Made by a program: the position numbers and the translations under genes. 64,000 nucleotides of DNA from Eurosta solidaginis (lineage: Eukaryota > Arthropoda > Insecta > Diptera > Tephritidae): the NCBI RefSeq assembly GCF_040869045.1, contig NC_090319.1, positions 390,119,601-390,183,600 on the forward strand. Reading direction: 5' to 3'. The notes under the pieces were generated by a model. The model had not been told where the DNA came from. It made no database searches and saw only the letters and a list, made by a program, of their open reading frames with translations. Of this stretch, positions 26,001-34,691 are shown one piece after another (position 1 is the stretch's first letter; the number at the start of each line of letters is the position of its first letter).

Positions 26001-28227
26001 GATTATTATGGGTGTCGCTTTCGGTGTCGGGCTCCTGTCGGGCGTTATTGAATCATCGTTGATGGCATTTTCTGCCACATCTGGCCCATTATTGGGTTGC
26101 TTCATATTGGCCATGTTGGTGCCGATAGCTAATTGGAAGGTTATTATTTTTACAAATTTTCCTGAATATTGCAATGAAAAACAAAAAAAATATTTTTTAG
26201 GGCACATCTGCTGGAATGATTTCTGCTTGTGTTTTCATATTTTGGATCATCGGTGGTAGCGCAACATTGGACAAAACTGGCCAAAATCTGTTCTTGCCCA
26301 CATCCACAGAGGTAAAATATTTGCTAAGATGCTGATGAGATATTCTTAACTAATAATCTTTTATTTTAGGGCTGCACTAACATTACTTTTTCAGAAACAA
26401 TTACAAAACCGACAGATCTTGGTGCGTCATGGTTGATGACACATACCCTGACTAATGACACTTCACATCTGCAGCAAACAATAAAGGCGCCTGAACGGTA
26501 AGACAAAAAAGAGGTCCATACATTTACAACCATGATTAATCTCCGCGGCGAATATCCGTGGTCAAAAACTTCCCCCCAGCGGGTAAGGGTGTTTAGAATA
26601 TACCCGCGGCAGGTATGCATGTGGTAAGAGGCCACTAAAATACCCAAATGATTCAAGGTGTTGTATAGCGCAACCCTTTCAAGGGGTTTCCAGTGCAATT
26701 TATAACTTCTCCAACCCAATTTTCAACCTCACCTACCCGTTGCGAATTCCGAGGACCCCTTGACTAGTTCATACCTGGATAACAATTTTCTTAGTCGTAC
26801 CGTATCGCTAGAGCGTGATCAATCAGCGCGCCAGCCAGGGAATGCTTTTTCAAGTTATTCTTCCCCTCGAAGACAGCCGGAGTAACAGCGTTATCTCCCT
26901 CTAGCCGCTCCGAGAAGAGCGGAATATTAATGTGATCTCTCTTTGGCATATTCCCTACTCCTTTCGACCTCCTTGTTTGTTTTCTAACATCAATACTTCC
27001 TGTATATTTCTTACTTTCAGCTCTCTTTCCTTTTTACTTACAGCCACCCATGCCAGCTGCCCTGATCAGCTAGAGGGTTTTTTAACTTTCTCTCTTTCGT
27101 ACCCTTCTTTAACCTCTCTTTTCTAGCTCTTTAGCTTTTCGCCACCTAAGCTCTCTACTTTGCGTGCAGTTAAAAACGAGCAACTACCCAACAAGACGGA
27201 CTCATTATTAATAAAAATGATATATCACAAGAACCGTTATCTACCTAGGCGGTCTTCGTGCAAATACAATCTGATATATTGCCTTGCTGCAAATCTCCCA
27301 GTAGGCACGTTCCGCATAAAAACTTGGACTAAGCGGTTGACAGCTCTTGTGATGCTCGTTCGCTATGGAGTTCGGCTAAGCCCTCACACCAACGACAAGA
27401 TTATTGCCCATAGCGAGAATATTGGCAGAGCACGAACTATGACACAAAGCTTCAAACATGATAACCAGATGGCAACCGGTTAGTGCTTGAGTCAGCTTTA
27501 CTTTTGGTCGTCATCATAGTAGCAGCTGAAACCTAGTGCCCTGGGTAATTTTGCTCAACCATTGAGATTGGCACTATCAGCAGTTGGGATACTTGAAGCC
27601 ACAATAAAATCACCTCCTGCAAATGTTTTGCTGGCCGGCGTCCGAGCTATATTCTAATTAAGTTTTGTTCAAAACTTTGATTTATGCTGTTAGCTTTCAT
27701 GTTTGTCCAAATAGTCACCTTAAATATTTTCTTTAATTTTGTGCAGAACCCCTCTTCAGACGTTTTACTCTGTTAGCTACATGTACTACAGTTTACTCGG
27801 AGCCCTCATTGCAGTCGGTGTCGGCGTCATAATAAGCTTCTTCACACGTGATCCAAAAGACAAGTACGATGGACACCTTTTACATCCGGTAATATTGAGG
27901 TGGTGCGAGCGTTTTCCCGGCGACAAACCCTATATAATCAGCGCTACATGTGGTGATCTGAAAGTTGTTAATGGTGAAAAATGTGCCAAAGTGAATCATG
28001 CCTTCGAGGCACAAAACGAACAAAACATAATAATTGTATCAAAAAATGAGAAGGAAAAGCGCCATCCAATCGAGAGTATATTTACTAATGGGCAGAATGG
28101 TCAGAAAAATAACACTAACACTGATGAGCGTAGTATCATAACCTCCAGAGTCACAGAAAAGGATACACCACCAAGTGGTGGCGAGAACGGCACCTACCGT
28201 CAAATCAAGGAAAAAAACTCACTGTGA
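5030..28227 (+). CDS. SLC5-family sodium/solute cotransporter, 3' eight exons
   Basis: Predicted membrane symporter coupling Na+ to uptake of a small organic solute (the SMVT/monocarboxylate-like branch is inferred; substrate unknown). Exons: 5030-5072, 5182-5274, 24452-24611, 24724-24942, 25866-26139, 26201-26311, 26370-26497, 27747-28227; total 1,509 nt, 502 residues plus TGA, every junction GT-AG and in frame. Family marks: GGLKAAINADVIQ at the start, then DMTVRVDTLSAWLGQ, FGCQQNFMQRYVSLKSM, and repeated hydrophobic membrane segments (for example GLIIMGVAFGVGLLSG). The loop encoded by 26370-26497 has sequons NIT and NDT, fitting an extracellular position. A hydrophilic ~100-residue tail ends the protein. 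About 190 N-terminal residues are missing and no upstream exon was found in 1-5029. The 19.2-kb third intron (5275-24451) is packed with nested transposons. Confidence 0.9.
5868..6470. repeat. Tandem ~120-140-bp repeat, left block
   Basis: About three diverged copies of a unit containing 'gtgaaactcggtgatatat' and 'cccatacaaccgatcgttc' run from about 6090 to 6470. The same unit resumes at 10348-10640 on the far side of the minisatellite element, showing that the element inserted into a pre-existing tandem array. The leading part (from 5868, 'tatacctttcatgaacatg') looks like the edge of the same composite repeat. Confidence 0.7.
6540..9040. repeat. Minisatellite, ~128-bp unit, about 20 copies
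   Basis: Units share 'gtgactctagaatgt', 'ggtatcaaa', 'ggtggacgcc' and 'gatatcgcca', with starts spaced roughly 126-130 bp. Copies are 85-98% alike by eye. A higher-order unit of three monomers (386 bp) is repeated nearly identically at about 7620-8005 and 8006-8391. The 81-residue open frame at its right end is accidental. Confidence 0.9.
10183..10208. repeat. GGAC tetranucleotide microsatellite
   Basis: Six tandem GGAC units inside the minisatellite element; the reversed copy has the matching GTCC run at about 16876-16902. Confidence 0.85.
10348..10640. repeat. Tandem ~120-140-bp repeat, right block
   Basis: Two further copies of the unit seen at 6090-6470 ('gtgaaactcggtgatatat', 'cccat.caaccgatc'), continuing the array that the minisatellite element interrupted. 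Confidence 0.7.
10720..13164 (-). pseudogene. R1-type non-LTR retrotransposon remnant
   Basis: Degenerate LINE read right to left. About 13160-12960: CCHC zinc knuckles of ORF1 (CWGCGHISQNC). 12898-12662: endonuclease fragment (FDVAVLSELYRGKK). 12501-12286: endonuclease end (HSDHKPISLELVE). 11619-11413: reverse transcriptase fingers (LEFRKSRFTIAPIQTVV). 11388-11206: RT thumb side (ALRNFGTPAYLVRIIGSYFSDRV, then a decayed GVAQGSVL). Stops and frameshifts separate every block, so it cannot make an active protein. The 3' end lies around 10720-10860. At 13164/13165 it is cut by an LTR retrotransposon within the zinc-knuckle region; the rest of its 5' end is absent from the window. R1 clade is judged from motif wording. 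Confidence 0.75.
13165..13946 (-). repeat. 3' LTR (complete, 782 bp)
   Basis: Starts tgtaacgaat and ends attcgtgaca, a 10-bp inverted end with one mismatch. It matches the truncated LTR at 16303-16560 over the shared 258 bp with few changes. Confidence 0.85.
13958..14236 (-). pseudogene. Integrase C-terminal fragment
   Basis: 92 residues with the Ty3/Gypsy integrase tail signature: EGDLVLIYNL, then YRCSWEGPFRVVKKIGDVIY (the GPF/Y module). The catalytic core and zinc-binding N-terminus are missing, so it is a remnant left by the internal deletion. It lies 40 bp past the protease ORF and just before the 3' LTR at 13946. Confidence 0.8.
14276..14950 (-). CDS. Retrotransposon aspartic protease region (pol N-terminus)
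   Basis: 224-residue ORF overlapping the gag ORF end by 4 nt. Residues about 25-35 contain the aspartic protease active site (LTIDTGASHSLI, D-T-G), followed by a hydrophobic flap-side stretch (VILEVDFLVDHDIKID) expected of retropepsins. The second half (about 120-224) is basic and rich in K and R and resembles the linker before reverse transcriptase. No RT motif follows; the ORF ends 40 bp before the integrase tail. The protease fold itself looks intact. Expression would presumably need frameshifting or reinitiation from gag (inference). Confidence 0.8.
   Translation of the reverse strand: MISVLQIGRKSSSLTVRGNIDGKERVLTIDTGASHSLIRSDLVNRRVKPLHGARLRTVTGEYNQVLGEVICEVLIGKVMVLHKFVVAEIVDEVILEVDFLVDHDIKIDMQRRVMRYENQDVSLNFSLEKGLSTNRVLVEKSRQRPRKSKVKVDRTNGPNKAKSKVPARKTLALTNPNGRTKKTERIFQKECKGGFKPARSTVVKRQDDTDFVKPIRQEKALQSS
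14947..15831 (-). CDS. Retrotransposon Gag (capsid and zinc knuckle)
   Basis: 294 residues. A short coiled coil (about 5-30) leads into the gag capsid domain (about 45-220; FQVFKLQFEKTSAVKNWS, LKGPAAEIL, LQEFASDVERLAHLA) and one CCHC knuckle, CFKCGKPGHIARHC, near residue 245, for RNA packaging. The frame is open and appears intact. An upstream ORF in another frame (16249-15686) carries the Gag N-terminal SAP-like and coiled-coil parts, so one frameshift separates the two halves of a once longer Gag. Confidence 0.85.
   Translation of the reverse strand: MEEQDAKILQLEDKIYAEIAALKGLMQQLQLNRPAVPASNPKVKSPTFDGSVPFQVFKLQFEKTSAVKNWSAEDKVAALFVALKGPAAEILQTIPEYERNSYEALMAAVERRCGSEHRKQIYQIELQNRYQKENETLQEFASDVERLAHLANADAPLEYSERVKIQSFINGIRDVETKRATYANPKPTFAETVSHALSQETALLLCKPVFKARRVEVEKPEWVDAILEALKGTKQKNNGATKCFKCGKPGHIARHCSTGPGSSDLAGRKRKAGGDKQERVRCKDRKLPQLLNVL
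15686..16249 (-). pseudogene. Gag N-terminal part: SAP-like motif and coiled coil, frameshifted
   Basis: Starts MDMAKLSELAIQQLKEKL and includes LEVRGFATFGNKSQLQRRL, which fits a SAP domain (two helices for nucleic-acid binding) as found in some insect Gypsy Gag proteins. The following heptad-like repeats (SQLEAQGARISEM, several copies, best read in the overlapping frame 16125-15856) predict a coiled coil. The frame changes within this segment, and the capsid part continues in a third frame from 15831, so the original Gag is broken here. Confidence 0.65.
16303..16560 (-). repeat. 5' LTR, truncated to 258 bp
   Basis: Aligns with the first 258 bp of the complete LTR at 13165. The match ends abruptly at actagttgg, where a Helitron-like sequence begins, so the remaining ~524 bp are lost. 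Confidence 0.85.
16562..16734. mobile_element. Helitron-like fragment
   Basis: Begins 'tatcttaatatataaaaaac', the style of Helitron 5' ends in insects, directly at the broken LTR. No matching 3' hairpin/CTRR end is seen before the next repeat at 16735, so it is truncated. Confidence 0.4.
16735..18148 (-). mobile_element. Second, reversed copy of the minisatellite-bearing element
   Basis: Reverse complement of 6471-10347: the end 'tatactcagttgagcagagc', the GTCC microsatellite (about 16876-16902), the 'gggcgtgg' segment, then about five ~129-bp minisatellite units (17515-18148). It lacks the ~550 bp matching 9040-9590 and is cut at 18148, where an LTR begins. Confidence 0.8.
18149..18716 (-). 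repeat. Solo LTR of a related LTR retrotransposon
   Basis: Resembles the LTR at 13165 in layout (agcattcgaatcgctgaac, gaataaataact, ttctttattcac, ending cattcgtaaca) but is clearly diverged. No internal region adjoins either side. The left edge is truncated against the minisatellite units. Confidence 0.65.
18717..20002 (+). pseudogene. LOA-like LINE remnant (plus strand)
   Basis: Carries a reverse-transcriptase active-site block (LTAYADDVAAVISG, about 18845-18890) and, further on, degenerate RNase H/tail pieces (ADKGASF-like near 19340; GILTGHS near 19565). Ends with 'gaggtcctcacggaccggtcag' and CCTAACCTAA near 20000. Stops and frameshifts are frequent, and 19510-19660 contains a short partial duplication around 'acagagsggmtgtatgctyatta'. 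It lies tail to tail with the better preserved minus-strand copy to its right. Confidence 0.65.
20068..23205 (-). pseudogene. LOA/R1-like LINE with RNase H, 5' truncated and frameshifted
   Basis: Read right to left. About 23200-23070: end of the endonuclease (SFSDHRYIFSV). 23069-22044: 341-residue ORF with RT motifs (SPGPDGIIPAQLQ, RPISLSSFLLKTFEWLI, QHAYCKGRSTQTALH). 21957-21733 and 21853-21443: rest of RT in two frames (CRGTPQGGV, VVAYADDIAIL, VKYLGIVLD). 21382-20915 and 20894-20712: RNase H (VNLFTDGSKL, FNIYSDSLAAIKAL). 20549-20181: C-terminal zinc knuckle (CCSCMEDDEVESPNHFMLDC). The RNase H motif reads FQAKVAAI where the family usually has Glu, so a catalytic residue is probably lost. The 3' tail is AGGAT repeats at 20068-20085. 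Not functional. Confidence 0.85.
23206..23512. other. Intron sequence, nothing recognised
   Basis: AT-rich DNA between the LINE 5' truncation and a SINE; no ORF or repeat recognised. Confidence 0.4.
23513..23835 (-). mobile_element. tRNA-type SINE copy
   Basis: On the minus strand the head has the Pol III look (A-box-like 'tggtgtgatggcggcg', then a decayed B box 'gattcacgccc'). The body ('ctctcagtgaaagctcat') and the left-hand tail match the better copy at 57226-58015. Confidence 0.6.
24000..24215 (-). mobile_element. Diverged tRNA-type SINE copy
   Basis: Same family and orientation as 23513-23835 ('acctccgaggcgatttaggc', 'gaagcttttcgtgacagaaa') but more diverged; the B box region is degraded. 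Confidence 0.5.
24943..25865 (+). other. SLC5 intron, no recognised content
   Basis: Spliced between 24942 (ttatg|gtgagt) and 25866 (acag|catgatg). It includes a pyrimidine-rich tract (25020-25140) and a short CCTAACCTAACCTA stretch near 25790 resembling LOA-like LINE tails. Open frames here are incidental. Confidence 0.5.
26576..26760 (+). mobile_element. CAA-tailed retroposon, 5' fragment
   Basis: Matches the 5' half of the retroposon at 61456-61847 (cccagcgggta, atacccgcgg, gtatgc, ggtaagaggc, cttctccaacccaatt). The 3' half and CAA tail are missing. It sits in the last SLC5 intron (26498-27746). Confidence 0.6.
26761..27746 (+). other. Remainder of last SLC5 intron
   Basis: More balanced base composition than neighbouring introns, with an incidental 107-codon open frame (27160-27483) lacking any recognised domain. 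Probably an old unrecognised repeat. Confidence 0.4.
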
Positions 28228-28860
28228 CAAACATAATTAAGAAGCGTCAAACTAATGGCTATGCACGACAAAGTAACTTAAGCAAATTTACTTAATTCTA
28301 AAATTAGTATATACATACGTCTACATTATAGTTTTTAGTGCTAGTACAACGTGGTTAAGTCTGAAAGTTGCAAATAACTTAAAAGATTCTAAACTAACTG
28401 GTAGATATAGTTATGTAATACATATATGTCATAAATGATGTAGTATTAGAAGTTTACAGATGTATAATAAGTGATAAATATAAATAATATATCAATATTT
28501 ATGTATAACGGAAACCCAATAAATGAGAGACGATTAGTGTGCGAATTATTTAATATGAAGACACTGTGATCATTAAATAATTTCTTATTACTAATTTATC
28601 TATATAATGGATTAATTTTTTGTATTAAAATGTATAAGTGCATAGGTATGTATGTGTGCACATTCGAATTGTATCAAATTTAAAAATAATAATAATAATT
28701 ATTATGATAATAACGTGACTCGCTTTTCCTTCGAACAAAATTTGCATATTTTATATCGACTTCGAAAGGCAATGTTTCATTAGAATTGCCTGATACTGTT
28801 TAGAAAATTGTTCTAATGTTTTTTGACATATGAAATAAAAAAAATAAATGTAAGGCGCGA
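28228..28860 (+). other. SLC5 3' UTR and downstream flank
   Basis: Follows the TGA at 28225-28227. AATAAA at 28518-28523 is a good poly(A) signal candidate; further AATAAA-like sites occur near 28830-28850. Confidence 0.6.
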
Positions 28861-31760
28861 TAACCTCCTTTTACCTTAACATATTTTCTCTTTTCTCATT
28901 TCTTTCAATTTTTTAAGTGAAATAAAAATAATTTGTTCAATTTTCTTTTTATAAGTTAACGAGTCTTTGCTCGGGCGCCAGTTAAAGGGTAGGCCAATTC
29001 ACTAAGTCTCGCAACCAATATGGATTGTATGATTTGGATAATCCTATACCAAAATATATAAATATATGACAGCTCCTCGCCAAAACGCCAGCATTTCCTA
29101 TATTTAATGAAATTGTAAACGAATTGATGTATATACAATGAAGATAATTTAAAAAAATTGATTGGCCCACCTAACCCAAACTAAAATTTTTTAGAACTGT
29201 TATCAGTCTTTCTGTTCCTCTGATGGTCTGGTCTGTATGTCTGTGTGCGCATCACTTATAAACCACTGCATTAAATTGAGAGCAATTTCCATTGTTGCAT
29301 CAGACGAGGTTTAACTATCTGTTAAGATACATTTTTAGCGCCTAGGCCCCCTTCAGACCCAAAATGTGGACTGCGTTTCTATGGAATATGTTTTACATAT
29401 ACATACAAAATTAAATTGCTGACAAGGGTGTTAACAAAAAAGGAAATTCTTGGGATATCTTAAGCCGTTTAAGATGTATGTGGACCAAGAGTATTCACGG
29501 GTATACTAACAAAGGCTATCAGCTTGCTCAATATATCACTTCCTTTAACAAGTATTGACATAAATGTGAACTAGGCCTTCCCTAGAATATGTTTTTAGAA
29601 TACAGGTATCAAACGAAAGATGTGAGCAGCGTCTTTCATATGGGTGTGCTTAGTATATCCTTATTTGCGAGGCATATTTAAATTACACCTTTGAGTGTTA
29701 AGACCACCCATTAGGGGGCACTGGCATCAACAAATACCTGGAAATTTTATTTTCCGGCGATTTCGTGCACATCTCAACATTATCTAAGTACACTGTTGAC
29801 ATACAAGGCTACAAGGTCGCCGTTTTCGTTCTTTCAGGAGCTTACCCCGGACATGAAACCTTTCGTTTTCCGCCGAACGTTTTTGTATAACTTATGGGCT
29901 TTATTCCTGGTGGCCAGCAGCTGGTTTCCTCACACTCACGCCTTTCTCCCCCTGTGCTTTGCCGCCTCTAAAGGCCTCTCACTTTCTCTCTCAACCCGCG
30001 GTAGCGTTCACATACTCTTCTTGTTGCATTCTCTAATCGTGGAAACAATAATAACACTGGAGGCAAATCGTCCCTCTGTCAGAATTCGTTTTAGAGGTAT
30101 GGTTCCTTCGCCAAAGTTTCTTATTTTGATCCCTAGAATATGATTTTCACAGAGCAATGGGCGATTTTTTTGCCTCCCCACAAATCGACCCGGCCTAGTG
30201 TTTATATATCACCTACACGTTACGGCCCCTGTTACAAATGTGAGTACGTAGGCACATATTTTAACCAGGTTAGGCTTTATCCTTCGCAAGAACACTCAAA
30301 GTGGTGAAGAAAAAGCTTTCCCAATACAGTCGAACAAATGACCGGGTGTTCTACTACCCTAACGTAGGAGATAATCGAACTAGTCTGAAAACTGATGACG
30401 GTCATCCATAATGAGCTCTTATATCATAAAGTTGGAAACGAAGGCTATTGAATTCAATGTTTCGAACACAAACGTCTGCAAATTTTGGTCTACAATTAAA
30501 AACTCCACGGTCCTTGTAAAGTTTAAATTATGTAGATGTCCACCATCGCCCGTGTGTTACGCAATGATATCTACTTAGACTGCTTATGACTTCGAGGGCG
30601 GCATCCTTGGCCGAATAGTTACTCCCTAACGTTTCAAAGTGTTTCTTTGGTGTAGCTCGGAAGCATAGCGCGACAAAAACATCCGCCAGAAAGCCTTCGG
30701 ATCTACACCTACAGCTTCTAGGAAAGTGATATCGACAAAGATATGAGTTCAAAGTCGCAGTGCTATAGCTTCTGTGCTGGCATATGGTATAATGCCCAGG
30801 ATGCGTTGTAGCGGCTGGTGGTTGGGATTGCTACTGTTCGCACGGTCCCGCCACCGCCGCCGCCGATAAAGTGATCGGCGTAAACCTCTAGTTCAACCTA
30901 ACAGACTTCCATTCGTATTTCCTTTCCCACCAAGAAAATACTACATTTTTGGCTGAACGGTTTTCACATGGTGTGCGATGTGCGATTTCTTTAAAAAAAA
31001 AAGGAACTTTTCTATCCCATTATAATCCTTCTTTCCTTTAGTCCGTGTCCATTTTCATAGCGAGCAGCTTCCTCCAAGACCTATCGCTCGCTTGCAGTTG
31101 CACGTTTTTGCGAACATACGCTGAAATCCCTTCTGGGTCCATAAGCCGAGTGACTGCTCCTGTTGATTGGCGAATCTTTTGTACCTACATTTCTTACGTT
31201 GCCCAGAGCACAGAAATAAGACATTGGAATAGAGTGTGACGGGGGACCAAGGAAGATGTCTTTTATAGTAGCCTGCACGACGGTACATCTCCCATATTAA
31301 AGATACAGCAAAGTGCGGCAGACATATATTCAGTGCTCGGAATGAGCGCTATTTACAAGATCTAAATATCCACTTGGGCATGTGACAGCTAAGATACACA
31401 CAACCTATATGCAGAGAATAGAGTGCACGCAGTAACATATGGCAATGGTGCCGTCTAGAGGCTACTGACGAAATATACTGCTAATTACGACTGTACTCGG
31501 CTGTCACACCTGCACACTGAGAGTAACCCTCGACATTACTATCACCACTGACTGCGTACCGGTATGTCTTAGTATAGCGTTCCCGTAACATTTCAAATGA
31601 AACTGGTACGTTGCGATTACACGAATACAAATAGAGATACCTAAAAAGCAACGAGAAATCGAACGGCGTTAGTGTCAATAACTTCAAATACCGTTTGATA
31701 CATAACGCTGGAATTGAGTTAAAGCCGAGCCAATGTTCTCACAAATTTTGCCTAACGTAA
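28861..31760. other. Intergenic DNA between SLC5 and Jockey fragments
   Basis: No convincing gene. 28845-28880 matches the tail end of the tRNA-type SINE (aaataaatgtaaggcgcgataacctcc). 29340-29700 contains weak echoes of the minisatellite unit (caggtatcaaacgaaagatg). 30845-30880 has a short GCC-rich run. The 115-codon open frame at 29796-30143 has no domain. Confidence 0.4.
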
Positions 31761-31769
31761 GACCAATTG

Positions 31770-34165
31770 ACCCCGCCTCCTGGGTAAAATTGGTCGCGCT
31801 AAACCATCCAAAACAGTGGGCCCAGACCGCATAGCCATGCCGATGCTTAAAAGCCTAGGGAAAGAGGGTTTCAAATATTTAGCGCATGTCTTCAACCTGT
31901 CTCTTTCCACCTTTGTCATAGCCGAGAAATGGAAAAGTGCCAAGGTGGTCCCGCTACTAAAGCCTGGGAAACCAGCTAACATAGGAGAGTCGTATCGTCC
32001 GATATATCTCCTATCGCCAGTTGCAAATACACTTGAAGCCATTTTGCTCCCTTATTTCGAAGCAAATTTGCAGCTAGCCTCTCATCAGCATGGCTTCAGA
32101 AAACTCCATAGCACTACCACCGCGCTAAATGCCATTAGCACTCAGATAAATTGCGGTTTAAATCAATACCCCCACCATAGAACAGTACTCGTAGCGCTAG
32201 ACCTATCAAAAGCTTTTGATACGGTCAACCATGGCTCGTTACTGCAAGGCCTGGAAGGGTCTACCCTTCCCCCATGTCTTAAAAGGTGGACCGCAAATTA
32301 TCTGGGTGGTCGGCAGGCATCGGTGCAAGAAACGAAACATCAAAACCAAGGAGAATTAAACAAGGGGTGCCACAGGGTGGTGTCCTATCCCCACTTTTGT
32401 TTAATTTCTACATATCTAAGCTACCTTCACCACCGGAAGGAGTTACAATCGTTTCCTACGCCGAAGACTTCACAATAATGGCCACAGGCCCAGGCCCAAA
32501 GATCGATGAGCTATGCAATAAAATAAACGGCTACCTCCCTGATCTCTCCAGTTGTTTCGCCTCGCGAAACTTGGCATTATCACCGACTAAATCTTCCGCG
32601 ACCTTATTTAAAACATGGACGTCCCAAATGTCGACCATTTTGAACATCCACGTCGATGGCACTACGCTACCGACTGTTCTACACCCCAAAATCTTGGGTG
32701 TGACGTTTGATCAGGATCTACATTTTGGTGAGCACGCAGACGCAATTGTTCCGAGAATTCAGAGCCGTAACAAAATCCTCAAATCTCTCGCTGGCAGTAC
32801 CTGGGGAAAAGATAAAGGAACGCTCATGACTACATACAAAGCAATTAGCCAGCCGATTACGTGCTACGCGTCACCCATATGGTCGTCAAGCCTAAAAATT
32901 ACCCACTGGAAGAAGCTACAGGCCTGCCAAAATACTGCTCTCATAATTGCCGCGGGCTGTCTTCTTATGTCCCCAGAACACCATCTGCATACTGAGCGAG
33001 AATACTCCCCATCAGGGAGAGAAATGAGATGCTGACCAAACAGTTCCTGTTGAATACCCAGAAACCTGAGCATCCCAACAGACATCTGATTGATGAACCA
33101 GCACCGCCTAGGGGCTTAAGGAGTCATCTCCGTAAGCAGTTTGAGGAAATACGGCACCTGAGAACCCATCCGTATGAAGCGAAAAAATGTCGACCATTTT
33201 GAACATCCACGTCGATGGCACTACGCTACCGACTGTTCTACACCCCAAAATCTTGGGTGTGACGTTTGATCAGGATCTACATTTTGGTGAGCACGCAGCC
33301 GCAATTGTTCCGAGAATTCAGAGCCGTAACAAAATCCTCAAATCCCTCGCTGGCAGTACCTGGGGAAAAGATAAAGGAACGCTCATGACTACATACAAAG
33401 CAATTAGCCAGCCGATTACGTGCTACGCGTCACCCATATGGTCGCCAAGCCTAAAAATTACCCACTGGAAGAAGCTACAGGCCTGCCAAAATACTGCTCT
33501 CATACTTGCCACGGGCTGTCTTCTTATGTCCCCAGAACACCATCTGCATAATGAGCGAGAATACTCCCCATCAGGGAGAGAAATGAGATGCTGACCAAAC
33601 AGTTCCTGTTGAATACCCAGAAACCTGAGCATCCCAACAGACATCTGATTGATGAACCAGCACCGCCTAGGGGCTTAAGGAGTCATCTCCGTAAGCAGTT
33701 TGAGGAAATACGGCACCTGAGAACCCAGCCGTATGAAGCGAAAAAACACAAGCAGGTCCTTGGTGAACTCCATAAACACGCGTCGGACCTTTATGCCGGG
33801 AATTGCCCGGTGAATCCAGTACTTAAAGAAAAGTATCCAAAACTCGCGGAAGAGGAACGCATACTCCCCAGGGAAACGCGTGTCACTCTTGCTCAACTTC
33901 GTTCTGGATACTGTAACAGGTTAAACTCTTACCTATCCAGAATCAACCCCGACGCCATTGCCCCGCTTGCAATGTGTCCCCACATGACACCAACCATCTC
34001 TTTAATTGTAATGTGGAACCAACGCCTCTAACACCCCTTTCCTTATGGTCCACCCCTGTTGAAATGGCAAGTTTCCTTTGACTCCCGTTAGAGGATATTG
34101 ATGACAATTTGTGATCGGTCGCGGCTGTTAGGTGGGGCGAAGCATTGCTACAACAACAACAACAA
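31770..34165 (+). pseudogene. Jockey-like non-LTR retrotransposon fragment
   Basis: 5' truncated; starts in RT (TVGPDRIAMPMLKSLG), continues ESYRPIYLLSPVANTLEAIL, ASHQHGFRKLHSTTTAL, LVALDLSKAFDTVNH, then shifts frame near 32330 to GVPQGGVLSPLLFNFYISKL. The active site reads YAED instead of YADD (about 32457-32468), replacing a catalytic aspartate. The C-terminal part is copied twice by a 559-bp tandem duplication (32629-33187 and 33188-33746). The end has a gag-like Cys-His tail region and closes with 'gctacaacaacaacaacaac' at about 34150-34166. No RNase H. Dead copy. Confidence 0.85.
32629..33746 (+). repeat. 559-bp tandem duplication inside the Jockey-like copy
   Basis: Sequence at 32631 (tcgaccattttgaacatcc) recurs at 33190, an exact 559-bp offset, and the match runs to gaagcgaaaaa at both ends. 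About eight substitutions separate the copies (for example cagacgcaa/cagccgcaa, ggtcgtcaa/ggtcgccaa). The junction shares the short sequence aaatg. Confidence 0.92.
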
Positions 34166-34234
34166 CCCCTCCTCCTAGTGACTTAATATATAATAATAGT
34201 ATCCGCAATCGCTATAAGGAAATAGTGCACATAC

Positions 34235-34525
34235 AAACTTAGCCAGAAATTGCCCGGCGAACCCAGTTCTTAAAGATAAAACTCTTACCTATCCAGAATC
34301 AACCCTGGTATACATAATGTATGTCCTGTTTGCATCGTATCCCCATATGACACCAACCATCTTTTTAATTTCACTGTGGAACCAAAGCTTCTAACACCCC
34401 TCTCACTCTGATCCACTCCTGTTGAAACTACAAGTTTCCTAGGACTGCCGTTAGGATATCTATGACAATTTGTCACTGGTCGCACCTATTGCATGTGGCG
34501 AAGCGCTGCTACAACAACAACGTGC
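34235..34525 (+). pseudogene. Second, more diverged Jockey-like 3' end
   Basis: Repeats the 3' end of the preceding element (gccagaaattgcccgg, 'cttacctatccagaatcaac', 'atgacaccaaccatct', gcgctgctacaacaacaac) with deletions and substitutions. A separate older insertion or a partial duplication. Confidence 0.75.
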
Positions 34526-34691
34526 CATATGAAAATTTGCACTTTCAGAATTGTTTACAAAGAAACTCAATGTTAAAATATTTGAAGGTGCTAGTTTTCG
34601 TACGGCACGTTGAGATACTTCACAGTACACAATAAAAAGTCATAAGATTAGTTTAAAATAATACTTATTTTAAACATACTATATTTTTTTC

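Noticed and set aside
27160..27483. 107-codon plus-strand ORF
   Set aside because: Lies in the last SLC5 intron between well-supported splice sites and shows no domain.
29796..30143. 115-codon ORF with hydrophobic stretches
   Set aside because: No recognisable motif, no splice or promoter context, intergenic position.
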